Source: Paralichthys olivaceus (taxonomy: Eukaryota; Chordata; Actinopteri; Pleuronectiformes; Paralichthyidae). From it: DNA of 64,000 bases. Position numbers and translations under genes: made by a program. Where the stretch lies: positions 18,467,501 to 18,531,500 of the forward strand of contig NC_091107.1 of the NCBI RefSeq assembly GCF_024713975.1, written 5' to 3'. Within the stretch, counting starts at the first letter, position 1. Each line of letters starts with the position of its first letter. The notes beneath the pieces are model-generated. The model was not told where the DNA came from and searched no databases. It saw only the letters and a program-made list of their open reading frames with translations. Positions 25,734 to 41,629 of the stretch are shown here, piece after piece.

Positions 25734-26200
25734 GACCGAGGTGAATAATGAGGCGACTGACCGGAGAATAAATGAGTCTGAAGACACACGAGCTGCTGCC
25801 TGAGAGCCGCTGCTGTAAGATGACAGAAACACACGTGTGGAAGGACACATTGACCTGTCGCCGCTATGACCTCTGCACCGGAAGTGAAACTTTAAAACCT
25901 AGAGAGGCGAAATTACATGATCATCTGGATTTTTATAATTACAAAAACACTATTCCTTGATGCTGCATAAATCATTTATCTTAAATTAAAAGGAATGGAT
26001 TATAAATTTTTTTATATAGGCTCTGACATCCATGTTCCAATCAAAGCAACAGCGCCCCCTGTGGCTTGATGAAGGCCCTCCAGCTGCAGCGCAGAGATTT
26101 GACCTCAGTGAAGACTGGAAGGTTACAGCATCTGAAGCACCACGTGTGTGTGAGATATATCTGTTATTGACTAAGTGAAGAAATGTGATCACAATGGTTT
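25734..26200 (-). promoter_or_regulatory. c1qbp upstream region with two CACGTG E-boxes
   Basis: CACGTG occurs at 25832-25837, about 100 bp before the c1qbp start codon, and again at 26141-26146. Such E-boxes bind MYC/MAX, USF or MLX partners. Regulation of C1QBP by MYC is reported in mammals; use here is inference. Confidence 0.35.
26051..26064 (-). promoter_or_regulatory. Partial CTCF-like motif
   Basis: agcgccccctgtgg; the reverse complement carries the AGGGGGCGC part of the CTCF core, but the CCAC half is one base out of register. Confidence 0.2.
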
Positions 26201-27719
26201 TTAACCGAGACAACAGAAACACTGGAACAAGTCTGTTCTGTTTTTTTAATCCCTGTGGACTTGAAAAGTGTTTATGCTTTTATTTTTATACTGATATAGC
26301 GCTTAATTTATTTTATGATATATTTTCCTTATATTCTGTCCAAACCAAGAAGTTGAAAACTCCCATGAGCCTCTTTGCATCTTTACTCTCCACATTCACA
26401 GCAGACTCGTGCACTTGGGCAGTGTATTTTTTTTTATTAGAAATTATAGCATCTGTGTAGACTATAACAAATTACAGGAAGTATAGTTATAATAAACTCA
26501 TCAAAAGCGTGCATTTAATTGTGTAAAATTGACGACAGCACATGCAGATCTTAAACCGTCTAATTAAAAACCTCATGGGCAGCCTGATCTGCAAGAGCCT
26601 CCATCTCTGAACACACGACCAGAATGTAAGAGTAGGTCTGACGATCTCTTCAGCAACACCAGAAGCATCTGGTGTTTAATAGTTTGTAAACTTAGAAACA
26701 GTTGTAATTTTTATTCAGGTTACAGTCCATACTGTACAATCCTGAGTCCAGTGTAAAAAAACCGAAGAGAAGAGGAGCATCCATCCTATTCTTCAAATTG
26801 GTGAGATTTACATTCTACAAAGTATGTAAGACCTGAGTGATCAGATCGCTAACTACAATCTTCATGCATTGCTTTGCATCCATTGGTCGTCAGGATACGT
26901 CCGTGGTTAGTCTTTGCAGTCTGAGTCGTGGATCTGTGAAACTAGGGTAGAACCTGGAGAATAAGGCATGCTGCTTCTCCTGACGTGCATGTATTTGGGA
27001 AAGTGTGATACAGTCGTAGTTGTGTAAAAAAAGGGGCATGCACAAGCACCCTATGTTTTTACACTAACTTTGGTGTTTTCATGTTTAATATCATTACAGG
27101 AATTTATAGATTAAGACAAAGCTAACGTCCTCGTGTATGAAACCCCTTCAGAGCACTTTGTGTAAACCTACACGACATAGTGGGAACATTTAAGAGAAGA
27201 TTGCTTTTCTTAGCCAAGAGGCTAATAACTTTCAGGCAGAACTGGTCAGTCAATTACCTTGTATGAGAAGGTAGCTTAACAACTAAACACAATATTTTGT
27301 GATGTTAATTTGACCTTGAGAACAAAATCAACAGATTTCAGAAATGCATGCAAACCTTAAAAGAACAGGAGCATGAAACCTGAAAAAAGAATCTATTCTT
27401 AAAAATGTTAAACATGTGGCTGAATGGCAAGAATGAGTATCAGGCAGAAGGAAAAGAGTTTATAAAAATGTGAGTAAGAGTCTGGAAGAGGTCAAAGAAG
27501 TTGTGAGGCCTCAGTTTGCAGATTTCTGCTGCAGTGACACATGCCAGATGCTTGTCAACTGAGAGGTAGTGAAATCCAGAGAAGTTAACTGCACGGAACC
27601 TCAGACTCTTCTGATTTGTAGCAAGTGTCTTTATCCAAATTTAGTTTTGTAAAGAGGAACCATTTTCCAGTATTACAGTCACTGGGTGATTTGAGAAAGG
27701 TGTCCTGTTTCTCTATTGG
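26200..27719 (-). other. Probable dhx33 3' UTR and spacer
   Basis: No coding exon recognised. On the dhx33 strand a canonical AATAAA lies at 26710-26715, about 1 kb after the stop, and is the best poly(A) signal candidate. The rest is unique AT-rich sequence. Confidence 0.45.
26710..26715 (-). terminator. Candidate poly(A) signal of dhx33
   Basis: tttatt on the plus strand, AATAAA on the gene strand, 1005 bp after the stop codon. Inferred by position only. Confidence 0.4.
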
Positions 27720-33231
<5,512 letters not shown>

Positions 33232-33480
33232 GGTCTAGAAAAAGTGACTCTGGTGGTAGAAACCTTCGCAGCTTGTTCTTCGGGATGGTTTAATGTCAGA
33301 GAGAAAAGAAATCCAAAGTTTTCTTCGTGCGCACTGATACCAGCGTCACTGCGGATGTTTTGCTGCCGCTGCAAAAAAGAGACGTCCACACGTGGGTACA
33401 ACGTGGCGCAGACATTTGACGTCATCACAACGAGGGGGAAATTCAACCCGCGTTCTGACTGTCAGGTTCACCATCGTTAA
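33232..33480 (-). promoter_or_regulatory. dhx33 promoter region with CRE and E-box
   Basis: A perfect palindromic CRE (TGACGTCA) is at 33417-33424 and a CACGTG E-box at 33389-33394, 160-195 bp before the start codon and 22 bp apart. The region is richer in CpG than its surroundings. TATA was not seen. Factor binding is inference. Confidence 0.5.
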
Positions 33481-33929
33481 ATCACTCATCAGACCATTTA
33501 TCACGATCTTGTAATTGTGGAGACAGCATTATATTCTCACTGTAATACACAGTCTCACACATGAGCCATCTGTAATAACTGCTTGGGGAGATGTGGCATA
33601 AATAGAAACTAAACAAAAAATATATAAATACAATATACATTGTGATTTGTATTATGTGAACATGGATGCACTTAGTCTGTCGTTCTTAAAGGCTAAATTC
33701 AGGACATTTAGCCTTGGCTTTATAAAAACTATGAGCATCCTTGACCTGAATGTTCCATAGGATGCCAGAATCAAATTGCAACACTGAAAAGGACGTTTTC
33801 TTTTTGTATAAATACAGTGATACACCTGTCCCTTTATGTTTTTGTTGTATGTTGAATGTTGTAAATAGTGATCTGTCCATCTGATCCCTCACTTGTGACT
33901 CTCTCTGAGGTTTCTGCCTGTTTTCCTCA

Positions 33930-34025
33930 CTCTGGTAGTTAAGGTCAGAGGATGTTACACCTTGTTAAGCCTTGTGAGGCCCCTCGTGATTTGTGAATAT
34001 AGGCTATTTTAATACAATTGTATTG
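33930..34025 (+). repeat. Interspersed repeat tail, copy 3 of 3
   Basis: gttaaggtcagaggatgtta, caccttgttaag, gtgaggc, tgtgaatataggctat. Preceded from about 33880 by a matching upstream part of the same family (ctctctgaggtttctgcctg). Confidence 0.6.
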
Positions 34026-34431
34026 ACAAATAGAGATTTTGATGTTTGAATTTCATAGTGCCCATAAATGCAGAAGATCTGTTTTTATTTGTTAAAGTTT
34101 TTTTTAACAAAGGCAGGTGTGTTTTAATTTATGGCATCTGTCTGTCACGTTGATAACAACTTCAATCCAATTTTTTGATGCAAGCTCAGGACCTGCACTG
34201 TAATCTATTTTCCAGGACATGATCCTGGATAACACATGGAGTTGTTTAGCATTCAGTCTGGCAAAAGTCCTAACTTGTACCCCCTACAAACAAAGTCATT
34301 CTTGATGTATGAAATCATTTTGAAATTTGACCTGAAAATCTTTTGAGTCAAAGTTAAAAGTTTGTGTGAAATAAATAATATTGTACTACTATATGTACTA
34401 CTATCTTCCAGCAGAGTGCAGTGTTCTTGCA

Positions 34432-34432
34432 T

Positions 34433-34496
<64 letters not shown>

Positions 34497-34505
34497 GAGA
34501 GAGAG
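34432..34505. repeat. Compound (TG)n(GA)n microsatellite
   Basis: About 26 bp of TG followed by about 48 bp of GA with one GG break, in the dhx33-p2rx1 spacer. Confidence 0.97.
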
Positions 34506-35066
34506 GAGGGGAACAAGAGGAAGTAAGGTTGGAGCTTATCAGTACTAGTCTTTACCCAGAGGCTGGTTTAATACCAGGCTTCAGTATCATTCCCAAATGA
34601 AGTCATTTTTTTATTCAATCAGTTTCTCCCAGTTCTTTGCCATGTGTTTATGGTGCAAGTTCATATGTTTAATTATGTTAATTTAGTCAGCAGCAAATGG
34701 GATTTCTGATATTGTTACTATATTTGTCTCTTTCTGTCCTTTCAGTTGTCACTATAGGTGAAATGTTAAAGAGGATCTTGTTCGCTCTTTACAGAGCATC
34801 ACTGTTTTCGAAAGTAGAATCCACGTGCTCCACCTACATGTGCGTGTTTGATTCATACAAGAGAACATCATCAGCGCCCCTCCTCAATGTGCACAAAGGT
34901 TCGACAGCCCTTTATTGCTGCTTGCAGATTTTATGAGGTGCTGTATCTCTGAGGCGTTTAGGGTCATGTACATCTTCAGTTTTGTCAGAATTTTACAACA
35001 AAAAAATTGCAGGTGATCAATGTCTGAAGTCTAATTTACTGATTAATTTAATCTGGCTCCATGGAT

Positions 35067-35132
35067 CACAACACAACACAACACAACACAACATAGCATA
35101 ACCTAACATAGCATAACCTCACATAATATAAT
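35067..35132. repeat. Simple tandem repeats (acaac)n and cataacct-type
   Basis: Five-base units acaac followed by about 40 bp of aacctaacatagcat-like units. They abut the 28-bp direct repeat at 35133. Confidence 0.8.
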
Positions 35133-36311
35133 ATAGTATGATATGATTGTTGTGAATTTCAAAACATTTCTGCTACCAAATACTATATAATCAATTTTGG
35201 CAATGTCTTGTTTATTCTCATTCTTTTACTAACATCATGCAACTAAACTTAGGTTCTGTCTCAGCTCCACTGAAGGTGATGATGCACAATGATGAGTAAC
35301 CAGCAAACAACTACCTCTGCATTTTTACCAGCAGGTTAGATCATATATCAAAATAGAAAGTAAAGGGACCCAAGTACCTCCTCTGAGGAACTCAGCAAGA
35401 TACATTTTCTGTTTCAGAATGACTTCCATTGAAAATGACTTATTGTCTGCTGCTGGTGAGCTAAACATGACTTACCCTAACATTTAGCTTAGCAATGAGA
35501 ATACTGTGGTTAGTGAGGTCAAAGGCTTCAATCCATGAGCACTGCTCCATCTAGTTATATGTGTAACCAATGATGGGTGACATTCTGGATAGACTGGTCT
35601 AGTGTTTACTCTGTGTTGTGTAATTTCTTTATAAAATGGTGAAACACGTTCCCAGTTCTGAGGAATTTTATTCTTCTCTATAGTATTCGGAGCCAGCCTC
35701 GTTACCTGACTGGAACCACACCGTCACACCTCTAACACTGGAAGTCTCTCCCACACAAAACCACAGATGTACAAAACAACACCCCTAACATCACTACAAC
35801 GCCACCCAATGGAGGCACTCTGGGGTACATATATAGAGAGAGCAAGTGGAAATCACCAGATAAACTCTGTTACAATATGTAAACAATGATCATTGATGAT
35901 CAATGATCACTTACCATCTTTGGGTAAGTGCTCTAGTCCCACTGAGGAGACATCATTCAAAATATGACAAACTGATGTATTGGTAAACATTTCTAACATG
36001 TTTTATCCCTCATTATACTAGTAACAATGTTGCACATTAAATTGATACTGTCTACTTGGATAGGAGATCACAGACTTTCTACTTTGTTGATGATTTCTTT
36101 TTGATGTAAGATACATTTTCAGACAACAATGAAAATACATCTGAAAGCAGCTCTTTGACGCATCAAACGTCTCAAACCATCATCAATCCATGGTGCGCTA
36201 CTGTCCTTTACAGGCCTCTGGAGTGGAGCCTATTTATTATTAGCATCATCACGTAATTAACCAGTTTTAAATCTTCCATTCCCATAGTATGATATGATTG
36301 TTGTGAATTTC
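35133..36311. repeat. Duplicated 1.12 kb block, copy 1, with 28-bp flanking direct repeats
   Basis: Bases 35161-36282 (1122 bp) are about 99% identical to 37669-38792. The block is bordered on both sides by the same 28 bp, at 35133-35160 and 36284-36311 (starts atagtatgatatg, ends gtgaatttc). That pattern looks like an insertion with a long target-site duplication. The block has no terminal inverted repeats, poly(A) tail or coding sequence. Confidence 0.9.
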
Positions 36312-37668
36312 CTTTAAAATTTGTGCTCTTGTATGTGCTTTATTCTATCAATGTTATTTTGAATTGAACAGATAAGGTGTTCAATTTATAGTACTTTAAC
36401 CTTCATATAACAAAAAATATGGAAATCCTTTCTTCCTGTATCATCCACCATAAACAATGTAAAGGCAGCATTATCATCACTGACATTAACTACTTTTAAT
36501 GTCCATGAACATGACAGACCAACGTTTATATTTATAATACTTTCCTGTCGGCCTTGAGGGGCTCTACTACTCAATATTGAGTTCACTTACATTTGTAATT
36601 GACCTTCTGCAGTTTTAGAGACAGTTTGCACTGCAGCTACATAGCAAGTGTTCACTTAAAAATAAAAAATAAAAATACAGTTTAGTTAACCTATGTCAGC
36701 TAATGCTAATATATCCACAAGGCAGGAGGCTAAAATTACTTGAAGGCCTAAAGGTAAAATTAGAATGTATTTCATTTAGAATCAGTGTCTTTGGGTACAG
36801 CTTCTTTTGACAGATATTTTCATGAAGCCTTATCGTAACAAATGCGTAAATTAAAAAGAAAATACATATCATTGTGTGCAGTGTGATTCACTTACTTGAT
36901 TTGTTTTAACGAGGCGTTTTCAATCTTCCTTAATTTTTGTCCCTAAAAAAATCATATCATTTTGAACAGCACTTATGATAATTATAATATTTGTCAAATG
37001 TAAACTTTAACATGGTTCAACAATAATATTATAACTAATTGGAATTTTTTTCCCCAGAAAACACTATTTGTCACTGCAAAAGTAACACATCATTTAAAGT
37101 GACTGTATTAGTGATGACACAGGCAAGCTATTTTAGGCTCTAAAGGAATCTATTTGTATTAAGTATTTAGACTATACTAGATTTGACATATTGTTATCAT
37201 CCTCTCCTGCCCCCAGTCAGTGTGTCAACAGTTCTGATTTTAATCAACAGTATTTATATCTGTGGCCAGCGGGAATATGGTGTCCTCAATCAGCTCAACA
37301 TAACATCTGTTAAATTAGCCCCCACAGTGAGCCATGATAATCGTTTATGTATCTCACAGCCACATTGGATCAGAGAAAATAATGAAGAGCTCATCTGGCT
37401 GCTCTGTTCTGGGCCATTGGAATTTTTTAGATGTTTCTCAGCAGCACTTGACCGTGTAGTTAGGCCGTACTCCAGGTGTGACTGAACAAGTCACTGAGCA
37501 ACTTCAATCCAAACAGAAAATGGAACACATGCAGTACTTCCCTGAAGTCGCAGTTCTCTTTCTCATGAAAACAATGTGATGAGTCAGATCAAACTAAGAC
37601 AATAGATCTTCTGATTTAACACAGTAATTTGGTCTCAGTGATCTGCTCAACTCATCACTGGAGTCAGC

Positions 37669-38792
37669 AAAACATTTCTGCTACCAAATACTATATAATC
37701 AATTTTGGCAATGTCTTGTTTATTCTCATTCTTTTACTAACATCATGCAACTAAACTTAGGTTCTGTCTCAGCTCCACTGACGGTGATGATGCACAATGA
37801 TGAGTAACCAGCAAACAACTACCTCTGCATTTTTACCAGCAGGTTAGATCATATATCAAAATAGAAAGTAAAGGGACCCAAGTACCTCCTCTGAGGAACT
37901 CAGCAAGATACATTTTCTGTTTCAGAATGACTTCCATTGAAAATGACTTATTGTCTGCTGCTGGTGAGCTAAACATGACTTACCCTAACATTTAGCTTAG
38001 CAATGAGAATACTGTGGTTAGTGAGGTCAAAAGCTTCATGCTCCATGAGCACTGCTCCATCTAGTTATATGTGTAACCAATGATGGGTGACATTCTGGAT
38101 AGACTGGTCTAGTGTTTACTCTGTGTTGTGTAATTTCTTTATAAAATGGTGAAACACGTTCCCAGTTCCGAGGAATTTTATTCTTCTCTATAGTGTTCGG
38201 AGCCAGCCTCGTTACCTGACTGGAACCACACCGTCACACCTCTAACACAGGAAGTCTCTCCCACACAAAACCACAGATGTACAAAACAACACCCCTAACA
38301 TCACTACAGCGCCACCCAATGGAGGCACTCTGGGGTACATATATAGAGAGAGCAAGTGGAAATCACCAGATAAACTCTGTTACAATATGTAAACAATGAT
38401 CATTGATGATCAATGATCACTTACCATCTTTGGGTAAGTGCTCTAGTCCCACTGAGGAGACATCAATCAAAATATGACAAACTGATGTATTGGTAAACAT
38501 TTCAAACATGTTTTATCCCTCATTATACTAGTAACAATGTTGCACATTAAATTGATACTGTCTACTTGGATAGGAGATCACAGACTTTCTACTTTGTTGA
38601 TGATTTCTTTTTGATGTAAGATACATTTTCAGACAACAATGAAAATACATTTGAAAGCAGCTCTTTGACGCATCAAACGTCTCAAACCATCATCAATCCA
38701 TGGTGTGCTACTGTCCTTTACAGGCCTCTGGAGTGGAGCCTATTTATTATTAGCATCATCACGTAATTAACCAGTTTTAAATCTTCCATTCC
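37669..38792. repeat. Duplicated 1.12 kb block, copy 2 (probable source)
   Basis: 1124 bp, direct orientation relative to copy 1, differing by roughly ten substitutions and one small indel near 38040. It has no direct repeats at its own edges, so it is the likelier original. Contains a perfect 11-bp-arm palindrome (38397-38419). Confidence 0.9.
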
Positions 38793-41370
38793 TACAATGA
38801 CTTCTTGTATATCAGTGAAATTATAGCCCCTACATCCCATTGCAACTCACTCTGCCGGGGAGCACAACTCATGTGTGTCAGTGAAAACATGATCAATATA
38901 GATCACTAACACAACTAATGGTCGTAGAAACTCTCATAGGTTGAGCTACAACCAGGGTCAAATTTCAAGCATCCACTAACCGACTAGCCTGGGTTGACAG
39001 TATGAAAAATTAATCTGTGGCCATATGTCAATGTCAGTACTCATTATGTCTTTCTGTACGTATCTTAAATGTATTACTGAACATCAAATGCAAACCCATC
39101 CTTCGACAGTCAGTTCAGAATCATGATAAGTAGAGTCCATTGTTTCTGATTACAGCATGGATACTGTTCGAGGAGCAGATCTGGTAATCTCAGCAATTAT
39201 CGCTTAGTAAACTCAATGACAAAGATGCAGTTTTCTTATTTAGACATGTAAATAAATCAAACAGAAATAGTTACTAAAATCACACTTTAAGATGATGATC
39301 TCTAGTTGCTCATCTTCACTGATATAGATTTCTGTGATTTCATTTCTTGGCAGAAGACAAGATTGTCTGTCTGTCTTTAAAGTGAAAAAGTTTTACAACA
39401 GTTTTCTCATAGGCTTATTCTCCTCCTGATACTTGTTTTCTGAATGTACTCAGTATCCATATTAAAGCCACGTAGTCCCAGATTGCTTTAGAGCATTTGT
39501 CACACCTTAATTTCTTATTCCATCCAATCCCTGCTTACAGTTCATTATGTTGTTTTTAAATGACTTTAACTTAGTTTCAGTCTCCTTGTATCCCCCACTT
39601 GTCTTTTCAAACCTACATCTTGGGTGAATTCAAAGCTGGTCTTTAAGCTCCTGCATCTCTATTAATTCTATCCAGTCTCCACCCAGTTCCTTCCATGATC
39701 ACTTGAATAAAGCACTTCAAGTTTTCCTGCTCCAGAAATAACATGTCTTTGTCAAACATTCCCTGCTGTTTCAATAACTGGAAGAGGACACTTGGTATTG
39801 CCACAGAATCATCATCGTCTAATAACTAGTGTTAGCATTATAGCCAAAGATTGGTTCTAAAGACGGATGACAAGCCTACTCTCCAAAAGTGAAGCCAGAG
39901 TGCCTCGATCGTCACCTGGTGACTGACTGCAGTACATGTTGTACATCCCTCTTCGTCCATGTTTGGGACAGGATGTGGACCAAATGAAAAAGTCAAAATT
40001 TGCACGTCAAATAAAAGTTTCCCAAAAATGGTTTCTGTAATTAAAAGTTGTTCCAATCACACTGATGTATTTTAAAGTGGATTTTTTTCCATAGCATTTG
40101 GTTTTAATTAGATATTTGATGCTTCGGTTGGACCTTGCTACCACGGCTCCATCATGCAATCACTACTGTGGAGATTCTGACTGCAGTTGGTTGCGCTGGA
40201 ATCGGCTCTGTAACTGGAGAGAGGCATGAAGTGGAGATGCATTCTCCAACTTTATAAACAGTTTATGATTATAGCAGTCCAAACTAAGATGGTCAATACT
40301 ATAAACATAAAGCTCAAAACACAGCTGTGCGTGAGTACCTAGAGCTGTGTGCATGACTCTGTAGACTTTCAGGGTGTGTCCAAACTCATGTCCTATATAG
40401 TGCACTACACTTGTTTTCAGCCATTTGAATTGAGTCATAATTGTGTATTTCTTATCACTGCATCAGCCGAGTGGCCCCAGAAAATTCACAGTTGGACAAA
40501 AAGTGGTATCCATGGTTTGTATGCTGAGGGTCCTTGACTGAGTGAACAAGTGAGCATTGTCAGACACAGTGATTGACACAGTTTTGTTGTCACTTGCAAT
40601 CCCACCAAAGTCTAGACGTGGCTGTTTTGAGAAAATGTCCAATGTATATTGACGCCTCCTTTGGAAAAGGCTTAGCCAGATCGAGATTTGGATTTTTGAT
40701 TCCAACAGAAGATGTTCCATTCACTAATCCCTGGAGATTAGACAACACTGCACACAAGTGAGGAAAAAACATTTTTTCACATAGAAAACCTTTTATGTAA
40801 TGTAGTTTTTATATGTAAACGATTTCTTACTGAAATGGTAGAAATGCAATGGTTTACTCATATTGCAACAACAGTGCGTTTGCCACCTCCTTTCCTCTAA
40901 ATAGAGTGAAAATTAGAAATGCAAAGCACCTCAGTATATGAAAGGGAGAGTGTGGAATTGTGGTGGTTGTGTGAATCACAAAAATTGTTTCTCTGTGTGC
41001 TTCGACGCAGAAATATGATAAAACATAAGAAGGCTTAATGTCCTCAAATGGTGACACGAGAGCAGGCAAACAAGCTGAGATGTGACGTATGCAGTTGTGT
41101 GTTTATGTTGGGCTTACATTTTTCTATCTCTGCCGTTCATGCAGGAAGAGAGTGTCAGTGGAAGAGATAAGGTTTGATTGTTCATGAAGAGGAGGGATGT
41201 CCGGTGTATGTGTGGCAGCTATTGACTTATTTCAAATTGCCAACAAGTCAAGACCGATCCCCCCAAAAAAATATTTCTGCTGATTTATTGTGCAACTATT
41301 CAATGAAAGAAAAGGAGGTGGTGAAAAGTCAGAAGAGGCAGTGATGAGGTGGAGCTGATGCACCCATGAG
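38793..41370. other. Spacer upstream of p2rx1
   Basis: No gene recognised. A piece near 40375-40430 (cctatatagtgcactaca) resembles a widespread fish/vertebrate MITE end. Otherwise unique AT-rich sequence. Confidence 0.35.
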
Positions 41371-41430
<60 letters not shown>

Positions 41431-41629
41431 AGCAGGAAGTCCAACACCTCAGGACTTCTCGCTTCAGACGTCATTGATGAGAGGAAGGAGGCAGAGGAGG
41501 ACCCTCGCCACCAGTGAGGAACAAGTCAGAGGCGCAGAGGAGAGAGTGGAGTCTGGGTGCTTGTATGCAAGTGAGGTGAAGAGAGAGAGAGACCCTCCTC
41601 TCTGCGGGTCAGCCCATGACAGAAGATGA
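41366..41629 (+). promoter_or_regulatory. Possible upstream ORF of p2rx1 ending on the start codon
   Basis: An 87-codon ORF begins ATG at 41366, runs through the GA repeat as alternating Arg-Glu, and stops with TGA at 41627-41629, overlapping the p2rx1 ATG at 41626 as ATGA. It matters only if transcription starts upstream of 41366, which is unknown. A second out-of-frame ATG at 41616 opens a 17-codon ORF ending at 41669. Confidence 0.35.
41373..41428. repeat. (GA)28 microsatellite just upstream of p2rx1
   Basis: Pure GA tract of 56 bp, about 200 bp before the p2rx1 start codon, in the putative promoter or 5' UTR. Confidence 0.97.

Noticed and set aside
35161-38792. LTR retrotransposon with two 1.1 kb LTRs
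   Set aside because: Block ends are not TG...CA, no primer-binding site or coding interior, and direct repeats flank one copy only.
41366-41629. Arg-Glu repeat protein as a real gene
   Set aside because: It is a GA microsatellite read in frame with no conserved part. Kept only as a possible upstream ORF.
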